Positions 52,224-59,614 of a stretch of 64,000 nucleotides of DNA are shown here, in pieces; position 1 is the stretch's first letter; every line of letters starts with the position of its first letter. The notes under the pieces are model-generated. The model did no database searches, was not told the origin of the DNA, and worked only from the letters and a program-made list of their open reading frames with translations. Position numbers and translations under genes: made by a program. The DNA lies in the NCBI RefSeq assembly GCF_000284015.1, contig NC_016943.1, positions 2,831,541 through 2,895,540 of the forward strand, given 5' to 3'. This stretch comes from Blastococcus saxobsidens DD2 (GTDB lineage Bacteria > Actinomycetota > Actinomycetes > Mycobacteriales > Geodermatophilaceae).

Positions 52224-53066
52224 TCAGGCGGCGGGCGGCCTGGCCGGCGCCGCCCGCCGGGCGATCAGCCGCCAGTAGGTGCCGGGCATCAGCCGGACGA
52301 GCACGTCGGGCACCTTCGCGCTCCAGCCGATGAGCAGCCGGGGGCGGCGCTTCTCGATGGCCGTGACGATCTGCGCCGCCGCGTCCTCCGGGGGCATTCG
52401 GAGCAGCTTGGCGAACTGCTTGCGCCCCTCCTCGTACTCCTCGACCGAGACGCCCGAGCCGGTCCGGGCGCTCTCGGCGATCCGGGTGCGGATCCCCCCG
52501 GGGTGCACCACGGTGACGCCGACGCCGTCCTCGGCCAGCTCGTGGCGCAGCGACTCGCTGAAGCCCCGGACCGCGAACTTGCTCGCCGAGTAGGCCGCCT
52601 GCCCGGCCGGGGCGAAGATGCCGAACACGCTCGACACGTTGACCACGTGGGCGCCGCGGTTGGCCTTGAGCACCGGCAGCAGGGCGTGGGTGAGCCGGAC
52701 GACGGCGGAGAAGTTGATCGCCATGACCCAGTCGAACTCCTCCAGGGTCACCTGGTCGAAGCGCCCGCCCAGTGCCACCCCGGCGTTGTTCACCAGCAGG
52801 GTCGTCTCCGGGTGCTCGGCGGCGAGCCGCTCGCCGATCGCCGCCGTCGCCTGGTCGTCGGCCAGGTCGACGACGTGCGTGCCGACCCGCAGGGCCGGGT
52901 GGGCGGTCCGGATCCGGCCGGCCACGCCCTCGAGCCGCTCGGCGTCCCGGTCCAGCAGGACCAGGTGGCTGCCGCGGGCGGCCAGCTGCACCGCCAGCGC
53001 CTCGCCGATGCCGCTGGCCGCGCCGGTGACGATCGCCGTTCCCTCGGCGAAGGCGTAGGGCTGCAT
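52224..53066 (-). CDS. Short-chain dehydrogenase/reductase
   Basis: A 280-residue classical SDR. It shows the cofactor motif AIVTGAASGIGEALAVQLAARGSHLVLLDRD (residues 11-41), LLVNNAGVALGGRFDQ, the catalytic Ser in VVNVSSVFGIFAPAGQAAYSASKFAVRGFSESL with YxxxK (Tyr and Lys), and VHPGGIRTRIAE. The C-terminus (RLLIGWSAKVPDVLVRLMPGTYWRLI) is longer and membrane-leaning, as in fatty-acyl or sterol SDRs. It starts at ATG 53066, overlapping the EthA-like stop (TGATG), so the two are co-expressed and likely act on the same ketone/alcohol. Confidence 0.93.
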   Translation of the reverse strand: MQPYAFAEGTAIVTGAASGIGEALAVQLAARGSHLVLLDRDAERLEGVAGRIRTAHPALRVGTHVVDLADDQATAAIGERLAAEHPETTLLVNNAGVALGGRFDQVTLEEFDWVMAINFSAVVRLTHALLPVLKANRGAHVVNVSSVFGIFAPAGQAAYSASKFAVRGFSESLRHELAEDGVGVTVVHPGGIRTRIAESARTGSGVSVEEYEEGRKQFAKLLRMPPEDAAAQIVTAIEKRRPRLLIGWSAKVPDVLVRLMPGTYWRLIARRAAPARPPAA

Positions 53067-54568
53067 CACGCCACCGTCCGCTCGGCCACCGTGCCGGAGA
53101 GCACGCCGGCCGTGGCACGGGGCTGGAAGGTCATCCCCTGGTCCTCGAGCGGCCCGCGGCGCATCATCGCGACGTCGCGCAGGTAGTTCTGGTGCAGGCG
53201 CCAGGGCGCCCGGCTGCCCTGCTTCGGCAGGCCGCCCAGGCTGCGCTGCACGTAGCCGGCCGCCAGGTCCAGGAACGGCGCGTCGGCACCCTCCGGCGGG
53301 GCGACCGGCGTCGCCGACGCGTAGCCGTGCGCGTCGAGGTGGTCGAGCAACCGGCAGACGTAGCCGTTGACCAGGTCGGCCTTCAGCGTCCAGGAGGCGT
53401 TGGTGTAGCCGACGACCATGGTGAAGTTCGGGACGCCGGAGATCATCATCCCCTTGTAGGACACCGTCTCCGACAGGTCGACCGGCCGGCCGTCGACCGC
53501 GAGGGTCATCCCGCCCACCGGCAGCAGGTTCAGGCCGGTGGCGGTCACGACGACGTCGGCGTCCAGGTGCCGGCCGGACTCCAGCTCGATGCCGTGCTCG
53601 GTGAAGGTGCGGATCCGATCGGTGGCGATCGACGCGGTCCCCCGGCGCAGGGTGCGGAACAGGTCGCCGTCGGGGACGAGGCAGAGCCGCTGGTCCCAGG
53701 GGTCGTACGGCGGGTTGAAGTGCGTGTCGACGTCGTACCCGGCCGGTAGCTGCTTGGCGGTGAGCCGGCGGATGAGCGAGCGCACCAGGGCGGGCCGGCG
53801 GCGGCTGAGCTGGAAGATGGCCGTGGACGTGAGCACGTTCTTCCACCGGACGATGGGATAGGCCACCGTCGCCGGCAGCTTCGCGCGCAGGACCTGCGCC
53901 AGCGGGTCGCGGCTGGGCAGCGACATGATGTAGCTGGGTGTGCGCTGCAGCATCGTCACGTGCTCGGCCTGCTCGGCCAGGTTCGGCACCAGGGTGACGG
54001 CGGTGGCGCCGCTGCCGATGACGACGACCTTCCGGCCGGTGACGTCGAGGTCCTCGGGCCAGTGCTGCGGGTGCACCAGCTGCCCGCGGAAGCGCTCCTC
54101 CCCCTGGAAGCGGGGTCGGAAGCCCTCGTCGTAGCGGTAGTAGCCCGAGCACACCGACAGCCAGGTGCAGGTCAGCTGCACCGTCGCACCGGTGTCGGTG
54201 CGTTCGGCGGTCACCGTCCAGCGCGCGTCCGCCGACGACCACTCCGCGGACACCACCCGGTGGTGGTACCGGATCTTGTCGGTGACGCCGTACTCGCGGG
54301 CGGTGTCCTCGATGTACCGCCGGATCGACGGCCCGTCGGCGATCGACTCGGCCTCGTTCCACGGCCGGAAGGAGTACCCGAGGGTGAACATGTCCGAGTC
54401 CGAGCGGATACCGGGGTAGCGGAAGAGGTCCCAGGTGCCGCCGAGGGCGGCCCGGGACTCCAGCACCGCGTAGCTCGTGCCCGGCCGCCGGTTCTCCAGG
54501 TGGCAGGCCGCGCCGATGCCGGAGAGCCCGGCGCCGACGATCAGGACATCCACGTGCTCGCTGCTCAT
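53066..54568 (-). CDS. EthA-like flavin-containing Baeyer-Villiger monooxygenase
   Basis: A 500-residue flavoprotein closely resembling mycobacterial EthA. Visible motifs are VLIVGAGLSGIGAACHL (FAD, residues 8-24), GGTWDLFRYPGIRSDSDMFTLGYSFRPW, the BVMO fingerprint FRGQLVHPQHWP (160-171, FxGxxxHxxxWP), KVVVIGSGATAVTLVPNL (NADPH), KGMMISGVPNFTMVVGYTNASWTLKADLV and PKQGSRAPWRLHQNYLRD. It would insert oxygen into ketones with NADPH; EthA also activates ethionamide. It is divergent from an EthR-like TetR gene, with an ATCGACGG dyad between. The ATG has no strong ribosome site. Confidence 0.95.
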   Translation of the reverse strand: MSSEHVDVLIVGAGLSGIGAACHLENRRPGTSYAVLESRAALGGTWDLFRYPGIRSDSDMFTLGYSFRPWNEAESIADGPSIRRYIEDTAREYGVTDKIRYHHRVVSAEWSSADARWTVTAERTDTGATVQLTCTWLSVCSGYYRYDEGFRPRFQGEERFRGQLVHPQHWPEDLDVTGRKVVVIGSGATAVTLVPNLAEQAEHVTMLQRTPSYIMSLPSRDPLAQVLRAKLPATVAYPIVRWKNVLTSTAIFQLSRRRPALVRSLIRRLTAKQLPAGYDVDTHFNPPYDPWDQRLCLVPDGDLFRTLRRGTASIATDRIRTFTEHGIELESGRHLDADVVVTATGLNLLPVGGMTLAVDGRPVDLSETVSYKGMMISGVPNFTMVVGYTNASWTLKADLVNGYVCRLLDHLDAHGYASATPVAPPEGADAPFLDLAAGYVQRSLGGLPKQGSRAPWRLHQNYLRDVAMMRRGPLEDQGMTFQPRATAGVLSGTVAERTVA

Positions 54569-54637
54569 GCGCTCTCCGGTGGGTCTCGTCCGGCCGGGCC
54601 GGAGCTCGATCAGGACGTGGTCGAGGCCACCGACCGT

Positions 54638-54654
54638 ATCGACGGACCGTCGAT
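54638..54654. promoter_or_regulatory. ATCGACGG-N1-CCGTCGAT palindrome, probable EthR-type operator
   Basis: A 17-bp near-perfect palindrome (8-bp arms) in the 136-base gap between the EthA-like and EthR-like genes. TetR repressors of this type bind the divergent promoter; EthR of mycobacteria does so cooperatively over a longer stretch. Confidence 0.6.
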
Positions 54655-54704
54655 GGAGTCAACACGGTGTCGAGCACCGCGCGTCGGCGGTTATCCTCCC
54701 TCCC

Positions 54705-55358
54705 GTGTCGGTTGCTCCGGAGGACGCCCCGAGCACCGGGCGCGGCCGTCGGCCGGCCCGGCTGTCCGGTGACGACCGGGAGCTCGCGATCCTCGGCACG
54801 GCCGAGCGGCTCCTCGCCGACCGGCCACTGGCCGCCATCTCCGTCGACGACCTGGCCCGCGGCGCCGGCATCTCCCGGCCCACCTTCTACTTCTACTTCT
54901 CCTCCAAGGACGCCGTCCTCCTGTCGCTGCTCGATCGCGTCGTCGCCGAGGCGGACACCGCGATGCGGGAGGTGTTCGGCACTCCGGCGACCACCCCGCG
55001 CGACGGCTGGGCGCGTGCGATCGGGGCCTACTACGAGACCTTCCGCGCGCACCGGGCGCTCACCGTCGCGTGGGCCCAGGCCCGGTCGGCCAGCGACGAG
55101 GTGCGCGCCCTGTGGTCGGCGGTCTTCGAGCGCTGGGTGCAGCAGTGCGCCACCGCCATCGACGCCGAGCGCGCCCGCGGAGCGGCTCCGCCCGGGCTGC
55201 CGTCACGGGACCTCGCGGTCGCCCTGACGTCGATGAACGAACGGGTGCTCTACGCGACGTTCAGCGGGGACGGCCCGGCGATCGCGGAGTCCGACGTCGT
55301 CGACGTCCTGCTGGGCATCTGGCTGTCGGCCGTCTACGGCGCCCAGGCCCCCGGCTGA
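54705..55358 (+). CDS. EthR-like TetR-family repressor
   Basis: A 217-residue TetR regulator. The DNA-binding part reads GDDRELAILGTAERLLADRPLAAISVDDLARGAGISRPTFYFYFSSKDAVLLSLLDRVVAEAD, and the ligand domain AYYETFRAHRALTVAWAQARSASDEVRALWSAVFERWVQQCATAIDAERARGAAPPGLPSRDLAVALTSMNERVLYATFSG, both matching mycobacterial EthR along the whole length. It represses the divergent EthA-like/SDR operon until a ligand binds. GTG 54705 has no ribosome site; TATCCT (54692-54697) ends seven bases before it, which suggests a leaderless transcript. Confidence 0.93.
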   Translation: MSVAPEDAPSTGRGRRPARLSGDDRELAILGTAERLLADRPLAAISVDDLARGAGISRPTFYFYFSSKDAVLLSLLDRVVAEADTAMREVFGTPATTPRDGWARAIGAYYETFRAHRALTVAWAQARSASDEVRALWSAVFERWVQQCATAIDAERARGAAPPGLPSRDLAVALTSMNERVLYATFSGDGPAIAESDVVDVLLGIWLSAVYGAQAPG

Positions 55359-55368
55359 CCGGCGACGG

Positions 55369-55515
55369 TCAGCCGGGCGCGGTCAGACGGCCGCGGTCAG
55401 ACGGGCACGATCCGCCCGTGGCCAGACCGGTGCAGACCCGTCCGCCGCGGTCCACGAGGACGTCCTCGGGGACCTCGCCCACCGGGACCACCGTGGTGCC
55501 GCCGGAGTCGCGCAC
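55369..55515 (-). pseudogene. Possible SMP-30/gluconolactonase gene remnant
   Basis: GTG 55515 has GGGAGG six bases upstream and starts a 48-codon frame VRDSGGTTVVPVGEVPEDVLVDRGGRVCTGL, which looks like the opening of an SMP-30/lactonohydrolase beta-propeller (PEDVxVDxxGRxxTGL). After TGL the family continuation (HGRIVPV) is found one base out of frame, and nothing further is recognisable. I read it as a short decayed leftover; a small coincidental frame cannot be excluded. Confidence 0.3.
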
Positions 55516-55671
55516 GCCGTTCCTCCCGCCGCGACCCGCGGTCGGTCCGCCGGCCAGCGGGAGTGTGTCCTACCGCCGCGAGCGGCGGGAACGCTCACGT
55601 GCCCTCCTCGCTGGCGCTCGTCGGCCGCGCTCGCGGGGCTGCCCTGTCCTTGCGTTCGCTCGCGAGCTCGC

Positions 55672-56184
55672 TCACTCCCCGACGACCGCCGACCCTGCCT
55701 CGGCCGCGGTGAAGTCCCGACCGCCGGCGCCGGTGCGCACCACGGTCACGGGGCACGCGGCGTGGTGCACCAGCTGGTCGCTGACCGACCCGAGCAGCAG
55801 ACCGCCGAAGCCGCCGCGACCGCGGGCGCCGACCACCAGCAGGTTGGCCCCCTCGGCAGCGGCCAGCAGCCCCTGCACCGGCGCCCGGTGGACCACGTGA
55901 CAGGTGACGCGGACGGCCGGGTCCAGCCCGGCTGCGGCCACGTGCGCGGTCAGCTCGTCGTGCACGGCCTGCTCCCAGTCGGTCATGGGCGGCACGTAGC
56001 CGGGCTCCCAGCTGCTGGGCTGCGGTGCGGTGGTCATCGACCAGGTGCGCACCACGTGCAGGTCGACATCGGCCCTGCGGGCCAGTCGCGCGGCCCAGCG
56101 CAGCGCCTCCTGCGCGCACGTGGAGCCGTCATGGCCCACCACGACCCCACCCTCGACCCGAACGACCTCACGGACCTCGTCCAC
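55672..56184 (-). CDS. Universal stress protein (UspA family)
   Basis: A 170-residue single-domain Usp. It begins VDEVREVVRVEGGVVVGHDGSTCAQEALRWAARLARRADVDLHVVRTW and has the ATP-binding signature GARGRGGFGGLLLGSVSDQLVHHAACPVTVVR (G-2x-G-9x-G-S). GTG 56184 has GGGAGG upstream. Such proteins bind ATP and act in dormancy and stress. It is 80 bases from the DivIVA-like gene, on the same strand. Confidence 0.9.
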   Translation of the reverse strand: MDEVREVVRVEGGVVVGHDGSTCAQEALRWAARLARRADVDLHVVRTWSMTTAPQPSSWEPGYVPPMTDWEQAVHDELTAHVAAAGLDPAVRVTCHVVHRAPVQGLLAAAEGANLLVVGARGRGGFGGLLLGSVSDQLVHHAACPVTVVRTGAGGRDFTAAEAGSAVVGE

Positions 56185-56264
56185 CGCTGCCTCCCTGTTG
56201 CCGCCTCGCGATGCGATCACCGTTGCGGCCAGCTTCCCACCAGGCCCCGACCGGCGCCGGGTCG

Positions 56265-57188
56265 TCAGTTGGGGGCCGGTTCCGGCCGCCCGCCCATCAG
56301 CACGAGCTCGTCGGCGGGCGGCACCCCGACCGCCTGCAGCGCGGCACCGATCCGGTCGGTCAGGGACCGCAGCGACTCCCGGGCCTGGTCCCGCTGGCGG
56401 CACAGGTCCTCGACCTCGCTGCGCACCGCGGCCAGCCGGGCGGCCGCGGCGCCGTCATCGGCCGCCCGGTCCCGCTGCGCCTGCTCGGCCAGCGCCGCCC
56501 GCTCCGCCGCGGCCTGCTCGTCCAGCGCCGCCCGCTCCGCCGCCCCGGCGGCCGCCATCCGGTCCCGCTCGGCAGCGGCGGCACGCAGCAGCTCGGCGGC
56601 GTCGGTCTGTGCCTTCTCGAGGATCGCGGTGGCATCGGCTTCCGCCTTCTCCAGCACCGCCGCACCCTCGGCCCGGTCCCGCTGGGCGTCGACCCGCAGC
56701 TGGTCGGCCACCTCGATCGCCAGTTCCTTGATCTCGTGGGCCTTCCGCAGCCGGGCGTCCGCCTCCAGCCGGGCCTCCGCGCGCACCTGTGCGGCCTCGG
56801 CGTCCGCGGCGTCGAGCACCTGCGCCGCCTGGCCCTCGGCGAGGCGCAGCACCTCGCTCACCTGCGCGCTGACCAACGGCCGCTCGCGGCCGACGGGCTG
56901 CTCGGCGAGCAGCCGGCGGGAGATCTCCAGCTCCGTACCGCAGGCGATCACCCGGTCGAGCAGGTGCTCCCGCTCCCGCTGCGCTGCGGAGAGCTCCTCC
57001 TCGGCCCAGGCCACGTAGTTGTCCACCTCGAGCCGGTCGTAGCCGCGCACCGCTCCGCGGAACGCCGGCCGGTGGTCCAGCAGCGTCTCCAGGCCGCCGA
57101 CCGGGCGCGGAGCCCGTGCATCGGACCCCTCCGGCAGCGCTGCGTCGTCCTGGACACGGTTGGCGACGAACTCGACACGCCCGAGCAT
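56265..57188 (-). CDS. DivIVA-like coiled-coil protein
   Basis: A 307-residue, mostly coiled-coil protein. Around residues 35-70 it has a DivIVA-type membrane-binding segment (LLDHRPAFRGAVRGYDRLEVDNYVAWAEEELSAAQ). The rest is a long Ala/Glu/Arg coiled coil (AEGQAAQVLDAADAEAAQVRAEARLEADARLRKAHEIKEL ... ADATAILEKAQTDAAELLRAAAAERDRMAAAG) ending in a short C-terminal part. In actinobacteria such Wag31/DivIVA relatives organise polar growth and septation; a separate essential copy is usually elsewhere, so this may be a secondary scaffold. The ATG 57188 gives a sensible N-terminus. Confidence 0.75.
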   Translation of the reverse strand: MLGRVEFVANRVQDDAALPEGSDARAPRPVGGLETLLDHRPAFRGAVRGYDRLEVDNYVAWAEEELSAAQREREHLLDRVIACGTELEISRRLLAEQPVGRERPLVSAQVSEVLRLAEGQAAQVLDAADAEAAQVRAEARLEADARLRKAHEIKELAIEVADQLRVDAQRDRAEGAAVLEKAEADATAILEKAQTDAAELLRAAAAERDRMAAAGAAERAALDEQAAAERAALAEQAQRDRAADDGAAAARLAAVRSEVEDLCRQRDQARESLRSLTDRIGAALQAVGVPPADELVLMGGRPEPAPN

Positions 57189-57443
57189 CCGGATGGCCCC
57201 CCTGGGAAGTAGGTGACGGGAAATCTGCCAGAGGGCCGCGCGGCGCGCGGACCGCCGTGACGGGTCCGTGACCCGGGTCGGAAGCGACCCGGCGATGCCA
57301 CGGCAGGCCGTACCGGAACGACTACGTTGCGCTGCCACCGAGCGCCGTCCCATCCCTTCGGACACCCCGGGCATACCGCGCGGATGCGGCGCGTTGTCCC
57401 GGCAGAGATAATTGCACTCTCAACCAGATACGGAGAGAACGAG
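57189..57443. promoter_or_regulatory. Divergent region between DivIVA-like and flavin monooxygenase genes
   Basis: About 255 bases with both promoters. An AT-rich patch near 57405-57420 (GATAATTGCACTC) is the likely -10 area for the flavin monooxygenase. A GAGA/TCTC dyad covers it. I see no coding frame or known RNA. Confidence 0.35.
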
Positions 57444-58580
57444 ATGCAGTTCGGCGTCTTCACCGTCAGCGACATCACCACCGACCCGACCACCGGCCGC
57501 ACGCCCAGCGAGGCCGAGCGGCTGAAGGCGGTGCTGGCCATCGCGCAGAAGGCCGAGGAGGTCGGGCTCGACGTGTTCGCCCTGGGCGAGCACCACAACC
57601 CGCCGTTCTTCTCCTCCTCCCCCACGACCACGCTCGCGTGGATCGCGGCGAGGACGGAGAAGCTCCAGCTGTCGACGGCCACGACGCTGATCACCACGAA
57701 CGACCCGGTGAAGATCGCCGAGGACTACGCGATGCTCCAGCACCTGGCCGGCGGCCGGGTGGACCTGATGATGGGCCGCGGCAACACCGGCCCGGTCTAC
57801 CCATGGTTCGGTCAGGACATCCGCAACGGCATCGAGCTGGCGGTCGAGAACTACGCGTTGCTGCGCCGGCTGTGGACCGAGGACGTCGTCGACTGGCAGG
57901 GCCGCTTCCGCACGCCGCTGCAGGGCTTCACCTCCACGCCCCGCCCGCTGGACGGCGTCCCGCCGTTCGTGTGGCACGGCTCCATCCGCAGCCCGCAGAT
58001 CGCCGAGCAGGCCGCGTACTACGGCGACGGCTTCTTCCACAACCACATCTTCTGGCCGGCCGAGCACACCCAGCGGATGGTGGAGTTCTACCGCCGGCGC
58101 TACGAGCACTACGGCCACGGCAGCGCCGACCAGGCCATCGTCGGCATCGGTGGGCAGGTCTTCATGCGCAAGAACAGCCAGGACGCGGTGGACGAGTTCC
58201 GCCCCTACTTCGACAACGCCCCGGTGTACGGCCACGGCCCGTCGCTGGAGGACTTCAGCCGGGAGACGCCGCTGACCGTCGGCTCGCCGCAACAGGTCAT
58301 CGAGCGCACCCTGGGCTTCCGCGACTACGTCGGCGACTACCAGCGCCAGCTGTTCCTCATGGACCACGCCGGCCTGCCGCTGAAGACGGTGCTCGAGCAG
58401 CTGGACATCCTCGGCGAGGAGGTCGTCCCCGTGCTGCGCAAGGAGTTCGCCGCCCTGAAGCCCGCGCACGTGCCCGACGCGCCCACCCACGCGGCACGGG
58501 TCGCCGCGGCGGGCGGGACGACGGTGCACGCCGCCGGCGACAGCGTGACCGGCCGGACGGCGGAGGCGGTGGCGCGATGA
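57444..58580 (+). CDS. LLM-class flavin-dependent monooxygenase (CE1758 type)
   Basis: A 378-residue luciferase-like TIM-barrel protein: MQFGVFTVSDITTDPTTGRTPSEAERLKAVLAIAQKAEEVGLDVFALGEHHNPPFFSSSPTT, LQLSTATTLITTNDPVKIAEDYAMLQHLAGGRVDLMMGRGNTGPVYPWFGQD and WHGSIRSPQIAEQAAYYGDGFFHNHIFWP. This is the CE1758-like group, which always pairs with an FMN reductase of the CE1759 type. It would oxidise a substrate with FMNH2 and O2. GGAG precedes the ATG, and its stop overlaps the next gene (ATGA). The C-terminal 25 residues are an Ala/Gly-rich tail. Confidence 0.93.
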   Translation: MQFGVFTVSDITTDPTTGRTPSEAERLKAVLAIAQKAEEVGLDVFALGEHHNPPFFSSSPTTTLAWIAARTEKLQLSTATTLITTNDPVKIAEDYAMLQHLAGGRVDLMMGRGNTGPVYPWFGQDIRNGIELAVENYALLRRLWTEDVVDWQGRFRTPLQGFTSTPRPLDGVPPFVWHGSIRSPQIAEQAAYYGDGFFHNHIFWPAEHTQRMVEFYRRRYEHYGHGSADQAIVGIGGQVFMRKNSQDAVDEFRPYFDNAPVYGHGPSLEDFSRETPLTVGSPQQVIERTLGFRDYVGDYQRQLFLMDHAGLPLKTVLEQLDILGEEVVPVLRKEFAALKPAHVPDAPTHAARVAAAGGTTVHAAGDSVTGRTAEAVAR

Positions 58581-59203
58581 GCACCCGGACCCTCGCCGTC
58601 GTCAGCGCGGGGCTGAGCGTCCCCTCGTCGACCCGGCTGCTGGCCGACCGCCTGACGGCGGCGACGGTCGACGCCCTCCGCGAGCGGGGGGTGGCCGCCA
58701 CCGTCGAGGTGGTGGAGCTGCGCGAGCACGCCCGCGATCTGGCCGACAACCTGGTCACCGGCTTCGCCAACACGAGCCTGCGCGGTTCGGTCGACACCGT
58801 CGTCGGTGCCGACGGGCTGATCGCGGTGAGCCCGATCTTCTCGGCGTCCTACAGCGGGCTGTTCAAGACGTTCTTCGACGTGCTGGACAAGGACTCCCTC
58901 GCCGGGAAGCCGGTGCTGCTGGGAGCCACCGCCGGCACCGCCCGGCACTCGCTGGCACTGGAGCACGCGATGCGCCCGCTGTTCGCCTACCTGCGGGCCA
59001 CGGTCGCCCCGACGGCGGTCTTCGCGGCAGCGGAGGACTGGGCCGGGGCTGACGCGACCAGCCCGGCCCTCACCGGACGGGTGCACCGCGCCGCCGGGGA
59101 GTTCGCCGACCTGGTGGCCGGCCGTCCGCCCGCGGCGCCCGCGGACCCGTTCGCGGACCCGGTGACCTCCTTCGAGGACCTGCTCCGCGGCCCGGGAGCC
59201 TGA
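58577..59203 (+). CDS. FMN reductase (CE1759 type), partner of the flavin monooxygenase
   Basis: A 208-residue flavodoxin-fold NADPH:FMN reductase: LAVVSAGLSVPSSTRLLADRLTAATVDAL, VELREHARDLADNLVTGFANTSLR and GLIAVSPIFSASYSGLFKTFFDVLDKDSLAGKPVLLGATAGTARHSLALEHAMRPLFAYL, the last with the FMN-phosphate loop. It supplies reduced FMN to the LLM monooxygenase, with which it overlaps by four bases. A strong hairpin terminator follows. Confidence 0.92.
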   Translation: MSTRTLAVVSAGLSVPSSTRLLADRLTAATVDALRERGVAATVEVVELREHARDLADNLVTGFANTSLRGSVDTVVGADGLIAVSPIFSASYSGLFKTFFDVLDKDSLAGKPVLLGATAGTARHSLALEHAMRPLFAYLRATVAPTAVFAAAEDWAGADATSPALTGRVHRAAGEFADLVAGRPPAAPADPFADPVTSFEDLLRGPGA

Positions 59204-59222
59204 CCAGCCGGCGACCACATGC

Positions 59223-59252
59223 CTGCGGCCGGCCCCGAAGGGCCGGCCGCAG
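59223..59252 (+). terminator. Hairpin terminator of the flavin monooxygenase operon
   Basis: CTGCGGCCGGCCC (59223-59235) and its perfect complement (59240-59252) form a 13-bp stem with a CGAA tetraloop, 20 bases after the stop. A GTTTCCC stretch follows. Confidence 0.8.
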
Positions 59253-59316
59253 ACGTCGTTTCCCTCAGTGCACCCGGTCGCACTCGATCACACCGGGGCA
59301 CGATCGGGGGCGGAGA

Positions 59317-59484
59317 TCAGCCCACCCCCTCCTCCTCCTCGAGGACGCCCTCCTCCTCGACGACGCCACCCTCGTCGAGCGGCTCCTCCTCGCTGCAGGC
59401 GGTCATCGTGAACGACGCGGCGGCGATGGCGATGCCGGCCGCGGCCGAGCGCCAGCGACGGTTGGGCAGAGAGGTACGGCTCAT
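59317..59484 (-). CDS. Small acidic lipoprotein (55 aa)
   Basis: A 55-residue protein: MSRTSLPNRRW, a hydrophobic stretch (SAAAGIAIAAASFTMTAC), then a purely acidic tail (SEEEPLDEGGVVEEEGVLEEEEGVG). The Cys after TMTA fits a lipobox, so it is probably a membrane-anchored lipoprotein with an acidic, metal- or surface-binding tail. GGAGGAG lies five bases before the ATG. The family is unknown; many actinobacteria have similar tiny lipoproteins. Confidence 0.65.
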   Translation of the reverse strand: MSRTSLPNRRWRSAAAGIAIAAASFTMTACSEEEPLDEGGVVEEEGVLEEEEGVG

Positions 59485-59614
59485 GGATTCTCCTCCAGGT
59501 CGGCCGGCCGCAGCCGGCAACGGTTCGGTGTCACAGAGCCTGTGTCCGCGACCACCACGTCCCATCCCCACTCAGGGGGGACGTTCACACATCCGTAATA
59601 CGAAACTAGAGCGT

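Noticed and set aside
55383..55598. 71-codon minus-strand frame (SVPAARGGRTHSRW...)
   Set aside because: Its amino-acid use is that of a shifted frame; another frame in the same place has the SMP-30-like opening and a ribosome site.
55560..55680. Cluster of GCTCGC-type short repeats near the stress-protein gene
   Set aside because: Degenerate, without regular period or dyad; fits base composition.
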